64,000 nt of DNA from positions 2,555,830 through 2,619,829 of the forward strand of contig NZ_CP129104.1 of assembly GCF_030406605.1 (NCBI RefSeq), in the 5' to 3' direction. Made by a program: the position numbers and the translations under genes. Position 1 is the first letter of the stretch. The number at the start of each line of letters is the position of its first letter. This DNA is from Curtobacterium sp. 458. GTDB lineage: Bacteria > Actinomycetota > Actinomycetes > Actinomycetales > Microbacteriaceae. Of the stretch, positions 33,829 to 42,601 are shown piece by piece. Below the pieces are notes generated by a model. That model had not been told where the DNA came from. It made no database searches and saw only the letters and a program-made list of their open reading frames with translations.

Positions 33829-34113
33829 ATGGTCCGTCTGCCGCTCAGTCCCGTCGAACTCGCCCGCGGTCGTGCCCTCGGGGCGCTGCTCCGCGCCGCC
33901 CGAGCCGATCGGTCGATGCTCGACGTCGCGCTCGCGGCCGGGGTGTCGCCCGAGACCCTGCGGAAGATCGAGACCGGACGCATCGCGACGCCGTCGTTCG
34001 GGACCGTCGCGGCGGTGGCAGCGGTCGTGGGACTCTCGCTCGACGAGGTCTGGCGTGAGGTGCGTCGGGCCGGGGAGGTCGTCGTCGTCGACGAGCCCGC
34101 GGGCGTCGCCTGA
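33829..34113 (+). CDS. Small XRE-type helix-turn-helix regulator
   Basis: 94 residues. The single HTH domain reads LGALLRAARADRSMLDVALAAGVSPETLRKIETGRIATPSF, followed by LSLDEVWREV and a short acidic tail. The start gives little or no leader. It is divergent from map; target unknown beyond probable autoregulation. Confidence 0.82.
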   Translation: MVRLPLSPVELARGRALGALLRAARADRSMLDVALAAGVSPETLRKIETGRIATPSFGTVAAVAAVVGLSLDEVWREVRRAGEVVVVDEPAGVA

Positions 34114-34131
34114 CGCCGCCAGCGACACGCC

Positions 34132-34165
34132 CGCGCCCGCGCCGCGCCCGCGCCGCGCCCGCGCG
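34132..34165. repeat. CGCGCCCGC simple repeat between convergent genes
   Basis: Three near-identical units of about 12 bases between XRE and aminopeptidase genes. They are flanked by two copies of a CGTCGCCTGACGC word (34104-34116 and near 34168-34180). Confidence 0.6.
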
Positions 34166-34227
34166 CGGACGTCGCCTGACGCTGCCCGCCGGCAGCTCGG
34201 CTCGCGTTGCTCCGACGCCGTGGGTCG

Positions 34228-35538
34228 TCAGGCAGCGGGCAGCTCGGGGACGCCCGGTTCCTCGATCCAGGGTGCCGTCACGGCTCGGACGGCGTCGACG
34301 GACACCCCCGCGCTGCCGGCGAAGGCGTCGAGCACGTGCTCGGGGGCGACGGACGCGTGCCGGTGTCGCTCGGTGATCGTCCGGAGGCCGGCGAAGAACG
34401 CGGCGTCGCCGAACGTCCGGCGGACCGCGTGCAGGGCCAGGGCGCCGCGCTTGTAGACCCGGTCGTCGAACATGTCGCGGGCGCCCGGGTCGCCGACCAC
34501 GAGGTCCTGCGGCTGGTCGAGCAGTCCCTGCCGGTACCGCGCGGCGAGCACGTCGGCCGTCTCCCCGCCCCGGTGCTCGGACCACAGCCACTCGGCGTAG
34601 CAGGCGAAGCCCTCGTGCAGCCAGATGTCGCGCCAGCGTGCGACGGTCACCGAGTTGCCGAACCACTGGTGGGCGAGTTCGTGCGCGATGAGCCGGTCGG
34701 TGCCGTGCTCGCCGTCGACGTGGTTCCGGCCGAAGACGGCGAGACCGTGGGCCTCGAGCGGGATCTCGAGCTCGTCGTCGGTCACGACCACGCCGTACGC
34801 GGGGAACGGGTACGGGCCGAACCGGTCGGCGTAGAGCGCGAGCATGTCCGGCACGCGGCCGAAGTCGGTCTTCGCCGCGGCCTGGAGGTCCGCCGGGTGG
34901 TGCAGCGTCACCGGGACGTGCGGGCTCCGGAGCTTCGTCGTGCGGTACCGACCGATCTGCACGGTCGCGAGGTACGTCGCCATGGGCTCGGTCGTCGCGT
35001 ACGTCCAGGTCGTGCCGGCCCGCGCACGGTCGGTGCCGAGCAGCTCGCCGTTCGCGAGGACGTCGTACGCGGCCTCGGCGGTGATCTCGAACCGGTACGT
35101 GGCCTTGTCGTCGGGTCGGTCGTTGCACGGGAACCACGACGGCGCCCCCGTCGGCTGCGCGGCGACGATGACGCCGTCGGAGAGCTCCTCCCAGCCGACC
35201 TGTCCCCAGGGGCTCCGGATCGGCCGCGGTGTGCCGCGGTACTTGACGTGGACGGTGAACTCCGTACCGGCCGCGATCGGCTCCTGCGGCGTCACCGTCA
35301 GCTTGTGGGTCGCGGTGCCGACTTTCTTCGCGCGCTTCCCGTCGACGTCGACCCGGTCGACCGTGAGGCCGTGCAGGTCGATGACGACCCGGTCGAGGGT
35401 CTCGTGCGCCTGCGCCGTGACGGTCGCGGTGCCGTCGAGGCGGTTCGTCGCGACGCGGTACCCGAGCCGGAGCTCGTAGTGCACCGCGCTCCACCGACGG
35501 TCGCCGCTGTGCGGGGTGTACGGGTCGGCGCTGGTCAT
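34228..35538 (-). CDS. M1 family zinc metallo-aminopeptidase (short form)
   Basis: 436 residues from ATG 35538; the much longer frame to 38106 is an overlap artefact. Zinc motif HELAHQWFG (His286, His290) and WLHEGFA (Glu309). An N-terminal beta-domain (HYELRLGYRVATNRLDGTA, PCNDRPDDKATYRFEIT) leads to a GAMEN-like IPLEAHGLAVFG. It lacks the large C-terminal domain of classical M1 enzymes. It begins 17 bases after the NRPS-like gene ends, so it is in the same transcript. In known poly-lysine producers a zinc aminopeptidase degrades the polymer; a similar role is inferred here. Confidence 0.9.
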   Translation of the reverse strand: MTSADPYTPHSGDRRWSAVHYELRLGYRVATNRLDGTATVTAQAHETLDRVVIDLHGLTVDRVDVDGKRAKKVGTATHKLTVTPQEPIAAGTEFTVHVKYRGTPRPIRSPWGQVGWEELSDGVIVAAQPTGAPSWFPCNDRPDDKATYRFEITAEAAYDVLANGELLGTDRARAGTTWTYATTEPMATYLATVQIGRYRTTKLRSPHVPVTLHHPADLQAAAKTDFGRVPDMLALYADRFGPYPFPAYGVVVTDDELEIPLEAHGLAVFGRNHVDGEHGTDRLIAHELAHQWFGNSVTVARWRDIWLHEGFACYAEWLWSEHRGGETADVLAARYRQGLLDQPQDLVVGDPGARDMFDDRVYKRGALALHAVRRTFGDAAFFAGLRTITERHRHASVAPEHVLDAFAGSAGVSVDAVRAVTAPWIEEPGVPELPAA

Positions 35539-35555
35539 CGGCTTCACGGTGCCGC

Positions 35556-38500
35556 TCAGTCTGGCACGACCACGGAGCCGTCCGTCCCGGCAGCGCGCTC
35601 CGCGGCCGGAGCGTCGGACGGCGCGGTGCCGCCGGACGGCGCGGTGCCTCCGGACGGCGCGGTGCCGTCCGACGGCGCGGTGCCGCCGGGCGCAGGATCG
35701 CCGGACGCGGGATCGCCGGACAGCCACGGCGGCGCGGCCCACGGCGCGATGGGGTTCCCCGACCACAGCGACCCGGCCGGCACCTGCTCCCCGCGCATCA
35801 CGAGCGACGCCGGCCCGACCGTCGACCCCGCGCCGAGCCCCGCCGCCGGCAGGACGACGCTGTGCGGCCCGAGCGTCGCGCCGGCGTCGAGCCAGACGGC
35901 GTCGAGCTGCATCACCCGGTCGTGGAACAGGTGCGTCTGCACGACGGTCCCGCGCGACACGGTGGCGCCGTCGCCGATCGCCACGAGGTCGGCCTCGGGG
36001 AGCCAGTACGTCTCGATCCACGTCCCGCGGCCGATCCGCGCACCGAGCGTCCGCAGCCACGCCGCGAGCGCCGGGGTCCCCGTGCACTGCTCCGCGAACC
36101 ACGGCCGAGCGACGGTCTCGACGAAGGTGTCCTGCACCTCGTTCCGCCACACGAACGACGACCACAGCGGGTGCTCGCCCGCGTCGATCCGCCCGACGAA
36201 GGCCCACTTCGCCGTGGTCGACACCGCGGCCGCGACCGCACCGGCGACGATGAGCACCGGACCCGCGAGCAGGACGGTCCAGCCGAGCCCGATCGTCGAC
36301 CACAGGCCGAGGAGCGTCCCGACGACGCCGAGTGCGATCGCCGCCGACACCATCGGCGCCAGGAGCCGCAGCAGCTCCCAGCAGCCGCGCGCGACCTTGA
36401 GCCTCCGTGGCGGCCGGAACGTGCGCTCCTCGTCGAACGTCGTCGTCGCCCGCCGCAGCCGCACGGGCGGGGTCCCGAGCCACGACGAACCGCGCTTGGC
36501 CTTCTTCGGCACCGCGGAGAGCACGGCCACCAGGGCTTCGCGGGGGACCGACCGCCCGGCACCCGTCATCCCCGAGTTCCCGAGGAACGCGCGACGACCC
36601 ACCTTCGACCGACCGATCGTCACCCGACCGCCGCCGAGCTCGTACGTCGCGACCATCGTGTCGTCGGCGAGGAACGCCCCCGACGCGATCTGCGTCAGCG
36701 CCGGGATGAGCAGGACCGTCGAGATCTCGGTGTTCCGTCCGACCCGCGCGCCCAGCAGCCGGAGCCACAGCGGCGTCACGAGCGAGGCGTACACCGGGAA
36801 GAGCAGCGTCCGCGCAGCGTCGAGCACCCGCTCGGTCGTCCACACCTGCCAGCCGATCCGGCTCCGCACCGGGTGCCGTCCCTCGTGCAGCCCCAGGCCG
36901 AGCAGCCGCACCGACGCGACCACCAGCAGTGCGTAGACGAGCCCGGCGACGACCGTCGCGAGCGGCACCACCGCGAGCGCACGGAGCACCGCCGCCCCGA
37001 GGCTCGGCGCCGCACCCACCAGCGCCGCCGTCACCGCGAGTCCCACCGCGACCCCTATGACGGGCAGCCCGGCCACCGCGACCGAGCCGACCCCGTACGC
37101 GACGAGCCAGCGTCGACGGGAGGCGGGTCGTGCCTCCCGGTCGTGCCGAGCCGACCCCACGCGCTCCGCCGGCGAACCCGCCCACCGCTCGCCGTCGGGG
37201 ACCCGGCCCGTCACCGACGAACCGGGTTCGACCTCGGCGCCGGCCCCCACGTGCGCGCCCGGCAGCAGCGTCGACCGGCTCCGCACCACCGCGTCCGCGT
37301 CCACCCGCACCGGCCCGAGCCGGAACACGTCCCCGTCCACCCAGTGCCCCGCGAGGTCCACCTCGGGCTCGATCGACGCCCTGGCCCCCACCCGCAGCAT
37401 CCCCGTCACCGGGGGCAGCGCGTGCAGGTCCACGTCCCGCCCGATCCGTGCCCCGAGCGCACGCGCGTAGTAGCTGATCCACGGCGCACCGGCCGTCGAC
37501 GGACCGTCCACCGCCTCCGCGATCCGCTCCGCGAGCCACACCCGCACGTGCACCGACCCGCCACGCGGATGGTCGCCCGGCCGGACACCCAGCAGCAGCA
37601 GCCGCGCGAGCAGCACCGTCACCGCCATCTTCCCCACCGGGGTGACGAACACCAGCAGCGCGAGCACGAGCCACGGCCACGGCACCGACGGCAGGAACGG
37701 CAACGACGTCGCGTGCAGGACGGTCGACACCAGCGACGTCCACGTCAGCACCCGCAACCCGCGGAGCACCTGCACCGGCAGCCCGAGCACCGTCAGCAGG
37801 AACCCCGTCGCCGGGGACACCGGCGCCACCGGGCGCTCCGACGCCTCCGCCGCACCGGACTCGTCCAGCGCCGCGGCCAACGCACCGATCCGGGGGTGGT
37901 CGTACACGTCCGCCACGGTCGTCGTCGGGAACCTCTCGCGGATCGCCGACACCAGCTGCGCCGCCGTCAACGACCCGCCACCGTGCGCGAAGAAGTCGTC
38001 GTCCACACCCGTCACCGGCACCCCGAGGATCGCCGACCACCGCTCCGCGATCCACGCCACCGTCTCCGGCAGGTCCGCGACGTCCGCGACCCCCGGCAGC
38101 GGCCACGGCAGCGCCGCACGGTCCACCTTGCCTGACGTCCGCGTCGGCAGCGAGTCCACGACCGCCACCAGCGGCACCAGCGCCGCCGGCAGCTCCTCGC
38201 GCAACCGTGCGTTCGCCGCCGCCACGTCCACCGCCCGCCCCGCCACCGGCGCCACGTACCCGACCAGCACCTGGTTGCCCGCCGGCGTCCGCTGCACCAC
38301 CGCAGCACCACCGGCCACCCCGTCCAACGCCTGCAGCGCCGCGTCCACCTCACCCAGCTCGATCCGCCGACCACCGAGCTTCACCTGGTCGTCCGCCCGA
38401 CCCTGGAACACCAGCCCCTCGGGCTCGTACCGCACCAGGTCACCGCTCCGGTACGCCCGCTCCCACCCGAGCTCCGGGAACGCCGCGTACTTCTCCGCGT

Positions 38501-39593
38501 CCTTCGCGGGGTCCAGGTACCGCCCCAGCCCGACCCCGCCGATCACCAGCTCGCCGACACCACCCGGCGCGACCCGCTGCCCGGCATCGTCCACCACCGC
38601 CAGGTCCCATCCGTCCAACGGCAGCCCGATCCGCACCGGTGCGCTCCCGTCCATGAGCGCACCACACGCCACCACGGTCGCCTCGGTCGGCCCGTACGTG
38701 TTCCACAGCTCCCGGCCCCGCGACGCGATCCGAGCCGCCAGCTCCGGGGGACACGCCTCACCACCGAAGATCACCAGCCGGACCTGCTCCAGCGCGTCGT
38801 CCGGCCACAGCGCCGCGAGCGTCGGCACCGTCGACACCACCGTGATCGTGTGCGCGATCAACCACGGCCCGAGGTCCACCCCCGTCCGCACCAGCGACCG
38901 CGGCGCCGGCACCAGGCACGCACCGTGCCCCCACGCCAGCCACATCTCCTCGCACGACGCGTCGAACGCCACGCTCAACCCCGCCAGCACCCGGTCACCC
39001 GGGCCGATCGGGGCGTCCTGCAGGAACATCCGCGCCTCGGCGTCCACGAACGCCGCAGCACTCAGGTGCGTCACCGCCACGCCCTTCGGCACCCCGGTCG
39101 ACCCCGAGGTGAAGATGATCCACGCGTCGTCCTCCAGCCGGGGGAGGTCAGCGCTCGCCGCGGGGTCGGTCACCGGCAGGGGCGTGCCCTCGCGGTCGGC
39201 GAGCACCCCGCCTGCTCCGATGACCCCCACGACACCGGCCTCGCCGAAGACGAGCATCGCCCGCTCCTCGGGGTCGTCGGCGTCGACCGGGACGTACGCG
39301 GCGCCGGCCGCCAGCAGCGCGAGGATCGACACGTAGAGGTCGCGCCCGCCGGACGGGATGCGGACGCCGACCCGGTCGCCGCGACGGACGCCTCGGCGTG
39401 CGAGGTCGTCGGCCTGCGCGTGCACGGCCGCCAGCAGGGCCCGGTAGTCGAGGGTGCCGTCGGGGTCCTCGAGGGCGAGGGCGTCCGGATGCGTCGTCGC
39501 GGTCTCGGTGAGGACGTCGAGGAGGGTCCGGGGCGCGGGCGCGTGTGCGCCGCGCGCGAGCTCGAGCTGCGGGTTCCCGGTGGCGCTGGTCAT
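35556..39593 (-). CDS. Pls/PosA-type membrane NRPS-like protein (candidate homopoly(amino acid) synthetase)
   Basis: 1345 residues from ATG 39593, preceded by GAGAGGA. Adenylation domain 22-490 has WIIFTSGSTGVPKGV, NTYGPTEATVV, YRSGDLVR and RTSGKVDR. The carrier domain at 510-575 has Ser541 in FFAHGGGSL. There is no condensation or thioesterase domain. Instead, membrane segment groups (about 595-670, 830-900, 1075-1125) separate three C-terminal units, each opening with LGAR(I/V)GR (about 713, 947, 1183) and rich in hexapeptide-like turns. This is the published layout of epsilon-poly-L-lysine synthetase. The last 50 residues are GGTAPSD repeats. Product unproven; a basic amino acid is my guess. 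Confidence 0.85.
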   Translation of the reverse strand: MTSATGNPQLELARGAHAPAPRTLLDVLTETATTHPDALALEDPDGTLDYRALLAAVHAQADDLARRGVRRGDRVGVRIPSGGRDLYVSILALLAAGAAYVPVDADDPEERAMLVFGEAGVVGVIGAGGVLADREGTPLPVTDPAASADLPRLEDDAWIIFTSGSTGVPKGVAVTHLSAAAFVDAEARMFLQDAPIGPGDRVLAGLSVAFDASCEEMWLAWGHGACLVPAPRSLVRTGVDLGPWLIAHTITVVSTVPTLAALWPDDALEQVRLVIFGGEACPPELAARIASRGRELWNTYGPTEATVVACGALMDGSAPVRIGLPLDGWDLAVVDDAGQRVAPGGVGELVIGGVGLGRYLDPAKDAEKYAAFPELGWERAYRSGDLVRYEPEGLVFQGRADDQVKLGGRRIELGEVDAALQALDGVAGGAAVVQRTPAGNQVLVGYVAPVAGRAVDVAAANARLREELPAALVPLVAVVDSLPTRTSGKVDRAALPWPLPGVADVADLPETVAWIAERWSAILGVPVTGVDDDFFAHGGGSLTAAQLVSAIRERFPTTTVADVYDHPRIGALAAALDESGAAEASERPVAPVSPATGFLLTVLGLPVQVLRGLRVLTWTSLVSTVLHATSLPFLPSVPWPWLVLALLVFVTPVGKMAVTVLLARLLLLGVRPGDHPRGGSVHVRVWLAERIAEAVDGPSTAGAPWISYYARALGARIGRDVDLHALPPVTGMLRVGARASIEPEVDLAGHWVDGDVFRLGPVRVDADAVVRSRSTLLPGAHVGAGAEVEPGSSVTGRVPDGERWAGSPAERVGSARHDREARPASRRRWLVAYGVGSVAVAGLPVIGVAVGLAVTAALVGAAPSLGAAVLRALAVVPLATVVAGLVYALLVVASVRLLGLGLHEGRHPVRSRIGWQVWTTERVLDAARTLLFPVYASLVTPLWLRLLGARVGRNTEISTVLLIPALTQIASGAFLADDTMVATYELGGGRVTIGRSKVGRRAFLGNSGMTGAGRSVPREALVAVLSAVPKKAKRGSSWLGTPPVRLRRATTTFDEERTFRPPRRLKVARGCWELLRLLAPMVSAAIALGVVGTLLGLWSTIGLGWTVLLAGPVLIVAGAVAAAVSTTAKWAFVGRIDAGEHPLWSSFVWRNEVQDTFVETVARPWFAEQCTGTPALAAWLRTLGARIGRGTWIETYWLPEADLVAIGDGATVSRGTVVQTHLFHDRVMQLDAVWLDAGATLGPHSVVLPAAGLGAGSTVGPASLVMRGEQVPAGSLWSGNPIAPWAAPPWLSGDPASGDPAPGGTAPSDGTAPSGGTAPSGGTAPSDAPAAERAAGTDGSVVVPD

Positions 39594-39722
39594 CGAGTCC
39601 TCTCCCTGGTCGTGTGCTGGGCGACCGGGCCGTGATCCTAGGGGGTCGACGTGACGCGTCGGGAAACACCGCTGCGAGCCGTCGCGCGACACGCCTGGTC
39701 CGGGAGGGTGCCGGAGACCTGC

Positions 39723-39728
39723 TACGGT
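39723..39728 (+). promoter_or_regulatory. Possible -10 box of the tRNA-Arg gene
   Basis: TACGGT lies 14 bases upstream of the mature tRNA 5' end. No convincing -35 was found. Confidence 0.3.
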
Positions 39729-39742
39729 TGGTGACACCCCGG

Positions 39743-39814
39743 GCCCCCATAGCTCAGGGGATAGAGCACTGCCCTCCGGAGGCAGGGGCGGAGGTTCGAA
39801 TCCTCCTGGGGGCA
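39743..39814 (+). tRNA. tRNA-Arg (anticodon CCG)
   Basis: A full cloverleaf of 72 bases: acceptor GCCCCCA/TGGGGGC with discriminator A, D arm GCTC/GAGC, anticodon stem CTGCC/GGCAG with loop CTCCGGA (anticodon CCG, reading CGG), variable GGGC, T arm GGAGG-TTCGAAT-CCTCC. CCA is not encoded. A terminator follows 6 bases later, so it is a single-gene unit. Confidence 0.95.
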
Positions 39815-39820
39815 CAAGGG

Positions 39821-39847
39821 AAACCCCCACTCACCGAGTGGGGGTTT
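39821..39847 (+). terminator. Intrinsic terminator of tRNA-Arg
   Basis: A perfect 11-bp stem, AAACCCCCACT with AGTGGGGGTTT, and a 5-base loop. It ends in TTT and lies directly after the tRNA. Confidence 0.9.
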
Positions 39848-39871
39848 CGTGGTTTCAGGGGTGACCACAGG

Positions 39872-39918
39872 ACGGCCGGGAGGCACGGGGCGGGGCCGCC
39901 ACGGGCCTCCAGGCCGGC
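39872..39918. repeat. GGAGGC/GCCTCC hairpin, member 5
   Basis: An imperfect inverted repeat (GGCCGGGAGGCACGG with GGGCCTCCAGGCCGG) between the tRNA terminator and the 3' end of the lipoprotein gene. Likely terminator for the lipoprotein gene. Confidence 0.65.
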
Positions 39919-39930
39919 ATCTGGTCGCGT

Positions 39931-40488
39931 CTACTTCGCGGTCGGCTTCACGACGCCGCGCACGGCGTCCACCACTGGCTGGGCGCCACCCGGCTCGGTG
40001 AAGAGCGTCGACGACGCGGTGATCCAGTACGGGTCCGCGAACGCGTCCGCCCGCCCGACCCCGTCGTCCGCCAGGTCGAAGTACCCCTCGACCGTGTAGG
40101 TCGGCACCGATCCGCCCCGCTGGTACAGCGCGTCCTTGAGGTTCGTGAGCGACTTCTCAGGCAGGTCGGCGACGGCGAACGCGATCGTCACGGAGTGGTC
40201 CGACACCTCGCGGAACTGGCACGCGCGCCCCCGCTGCTGGACGATCCGGGCCGCCGGTGTGCCCTTCGCGGGCCGGTAGGACTCGACCTGCTCGAACGCC
40301 TGGCCGTACACCGCGAGCGACTCGAGGGGGAGCAGCTCCGCGCACGTCTGCGACACGGGCTTCCCGATCGGCGTCGCGGACGGCGTCGGACCCGCTCCGC
40401 CGCCGCCGGAGCACGCGGCGAGCACGGCGACGGACGTGGTCGCGAGGACGGCGGCGCTGATCGCCCGGACGCGGCTGCGGGAGGTCAT
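39931..40488 (-). CDS. Putative lipoprotein, unknown function
   Basis: 185 residues from ATG 40488 (ATG 40506 is also in frame; neither has a clear ribosome site). Lipoprotein signal with lipobox LAAC (Cys26), then a Gly/Pro/Thr linker. The body is a small domain with two further cysteines (QTCAELLP, GRACQFREV) that could form a disulfide, and SVTIAFAVADLPEKSL. It resembles DUF3558-like actinobacterial lipoproteins in layout, but I do not recognise a named family. Confidence 0.75.
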   Translation of the reverse strand: MTSRSRVRAISAAVLATTSVAVLAACSGGGGAGPTPSATPIGKPVSQTCAELLPLESLAVYGQAFEQVESYRPAKGTPAARIVQQRGRACQFREVSDHSVTIAFAVADLPEKSLTNLKDALYQRGGSVPTYTVEGYFDLADDGVGRADAFADPYWITASSTLFTEPGGAQPVVDAVRGVVKPTAK

Positions 40489-40532
40489 CCGGCCATGATG
40501 GCGCATCGTCCGGGGAGGCCCGTGGACGCCGG

Positions 40533-40538
40533 TAGGAT
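40533..40538 (+). promoter_or_regulatory. -10 box (TAGGAT) of leaderless argS promoter
   Basis: GGTAGGATCG lies 8 bases before the argS ATG; the same word at the same distance precedes lysA (43387-43392). Confidence 0.55.
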
Positions 40539-40546
40539 CGACCGCT

Positions 40547-42217
40547 ATGACACCAGCCGAACTCTCCGCCGCGTACCTGTCGATCCTGACGGGGATCGTG
40601 GAGCGACGAGGTGCCTCGGACACGGTGACGGTCGAGGAGTCGCACGCGGCCCTCGAACGGCCGAAGAACCGGGCGCACGGTGACTGGGCGTCGAACGCCG
40701 CGATGCAGCTGGCGAAGCGCCTCGGGACGAACCCGCGCGAGCTCGCGACCGAGATCGCGGGGGAGCTGACCGAGCTCGACGGCGTGGCCTCGGTCGACGT
40801 CGCCGGCCCCGGGTTCATCAACATCACGCTCGACGCGGCCGCCGCCGGCGCGATCGCCAAGACCATCGTCGACGAGGGCGCCGCGTTCGGGCAGGGCGAC
40901 CTGTACGACGGGGTGAAGATCGACCTCGAATTCGTCTCCGCGAACCCGACCGGTCCGATCCACATGGGCGGCGTCCGCTGGGCCGCGGTCGGCGACAGCC
41001 TCGCCCGCGTGTTCGAGGCGCAGGGCGGACTCGTCACCCGCGAGTACTACTTCAACGACCACGGCGCGCAGATCGACCGCTTCGCGCGGTCCCTCGTCGC
41101 GTCGGCGCTCGGCGAGCCCACGCCCGAGGACGGCTACGGCGGCGCGTACATCGGCGAGATCGCGGCGCGCGTGATCGCCACGCTGCCGGCCGGCACCGAC
41201 GTGCGGGACCTGCCGCGCGACGAGGCACAGGAGCTGTTCCGGCGCGAGGGCGTCGAGTTCATGTTCGCGGACATCAAGTCGTCGCTGCACGACTTCGGCG
41301 TCGACTTCGACGTGTACTTCCACGAGAACTCGCTGCACGAGTCGAAGGCCGTCGAGCGGGCCATCGAGCGGCTGCAGTCGCTCGGCGAGATGTACGAGGC
41401 CGAGGGTGCGCTCTGGCTCCGCACGACCGACTTCGGCGACGACCGGGACCGCGTCGTCATCAAGTCGGACGGGCAGCCGGCCTACATCGCGGGCGACCTG
41501 GCGTACTACCTCGACAAGCGCGAGCGCGGCTTCGAGCGGAACCTCATCATGCTCGGCGCCGACCACCACGGCTACGTCGGCCGCATGATGGCGATATGCG
41601 CGGCGTTCGGTGACGAGCCCGGCACGAACCTCGAGATCCTCATCGGGCAGATGGTCAACCTGCTCAAGGACGGCGAGCCGATGCGCATGTCGAAGCGCAA
41701 CGGCACGATCGTCACGATGGAGGACCTCGTCGACGCCGTCGGTGTCGACGCCGGCCGGTACGCCCTCGTGCGCTTCGCGAGCGACACCTCGATCGACATC
41801 GACCTCGACCTGCTCACGAAGCGGACCAACGACAACCCGGTCTTCTACGTGCAGTACGCCCACGCCCGCACGCAGTCGGTCGCCCGCAACGCCGCCGCAT
41901 CCGGGGTCGACCGGTCCGCGTTCGACGCCTCGCTCCTGACGCACGAGACCGAGAGCACCCTCGTCGGGGCCCTCGCCGAGTACCCGCGGGTCGTCCGGCA
42001 GGCCGCCGAGCTCCGCGAGCCGCACCGCATCGCGCGCTACATCGAGCAGCTCGCGGGGCTGTACCACCGCTGGTACGACTCCTGCCGCGTGACACCGCTC
42101 GGGGACGAGGCCGTGACGGACCTCCACCGCACGCGCCTCTGGCTGAACGACGCCACCGGTCAGGTCATCCGCAACGGCCTCGGCCTCCTCGGGGTGAGTG
42201 CGCCCGAGCGCATGTAG
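40547..42217 (+). CDS. argS: Arginyl-tRNA synthetase
   Basis: 556 residues, normal length for the class I enzyme. The N-terminal Add-1-type domain is followed by [20 protein letters not shown], where HMGG (139-142) is the HIGH-motif equivalent. KMSKS is represented by MSKR (381-384), and an alpha-helical anticodon-binding domain ([34 protein letters not shown]) ends the protein. It charges tRNA-Arg; one tRNA-Arg gene lies 730 bases upstream. Confidence 0.97.
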   Translation: MTPAELSAAYLSILTGIVERRGASDTVTVEESHAALERPKNRAHGDWASNAAMQLAKRLGTNPRELATEIAGELTELDGVASVDVAGPGFINITLDAAAAGAIAKTIVDEGAAFGQGDLYDGVKIDLEFVSANPTGPIHMGGVRWAAVGDSLARVFEAQGGLVTREYYFNDHGAQIDRFARSLVASALGEPTPEDGYGGAYIGEIAARVIATLPAGTDVRDLPRDEAQELFRREGVEFMFADIKSSLHDFGVDFDVYFHENSLHESKAVERAIERLQSLGEMYEAEGALWLRTTDFGDDRDRVVIKSDGQPAYIAGDLAYYLDKRERGFERNLIMLGADHHGYVGRMMAICAAFGDEPGTNLEILIGQMVNLLKDGEPMRMSKRNGTIVTMEDLVDAVGVDAGRYALVRFASDTSIDIDLDLLTKRTNDNPVFYVQYAHARTQSVARNAAASGVDRSAFDASLLTHETESTLVGALAEYPRVVRQAAELREPHRIARYIEQLAGLYHRWYDSCRVTPLGDEAVTDLHRTRLWLNDATGQVIRNGLGLLGVSAPERM

Positions 42218-42253
42218 CGGGGGCGCTGCGCCGCCACACGCGGGCGCGGCCCA

Positions 42254-42303
42254 ACCGAAGACACTCGGCACCACGGTTCCCCTTGGTGCCGGATGTCTTC
42301 GGT
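42254..42303. repeat. Long hairpin A after argS
   Basis: Arms of 20 bases (42254-42273, 42284-42303) pair at 18 positions around a 10-base loop. It begins ACCGAAGACA and is less GC-rich than its surroundings. It could terminate argS. Confidence 0.8.
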
Positions 42304-42382
42304 CGTGCGGATGCAGCTGGCGCCGGACGCGCCGGACGCGCCGGGACGCCCTCGCCGAGGGCGCCCGCTCCGCCGCGTGCGC

Positions 42383-42444
42383 CGCACAACCAGAGTCGTT
42401 CCGAACCACGCGGACGCGCGGTTCGGAACGACTCTGGTTGTGCG
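42383..42444. repeat. Long perfect hairpin B after argS
   Basis: Arms of 25 bases (42383-42407, 42420-42444) are perfectly complementary around a 12-base loop. The arm core CAGAGTCGTTCCGAACC is unlike the GGAGGC family, but the loop size equals that of the hairpin at 7471. Confidence 0.85.
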
Positions 42445-42601
42445 AACACAGACCGCGCCGCGCCACCCCGCGCCACCGCCTACCGCGCCACCCCGCGCAG
42501 CGCACCACCCCGCCGCACCCAGCGCACCCGCGGCGGACGCCCACCGGGCGCACGCCGCGCCTCCAGGCTGGCTGACGGTGGGTGCTGGCAGGGTGGGACG
42601 C

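Larger units (their letters stand above)
42218..42601. other. 384-base intergenic region with two long hairpins
   Basis: No supported coding frame. It holds the two inverted repeats listed next and, after them, a CGCACC/CGCGCCACC-rich low-complexity run (about 42450-42550). The DUF2993 promoter must lie in its last part. Confidence 0.6.

Noticed and set aside
37115..37142. Hairpin-family insertion inside the synthetase coding sequence
   Set aside because: The palindrome is short and imperfect and codes for HDREARPASR in a linker; chance cannot be excluded, so it is only mentioned with the family.
34228..38106. N-terminal extension of the M1 peptidase frame through the synthetase gene
   Set aside because: The extension overlaps the synthetase in another frame and is Gly/Arg/Ala-rich noise; the peptidase domain begins at ATG 35538.
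42293..42601. Coding extension of the DUF2993 gene into the argS downstream region
   Set aside because: The extension covers a 25-bp perfect hairpin and Pro/Ala/Arg low-complexity sequence; the membrane anchor starts properly after ATG 42602.
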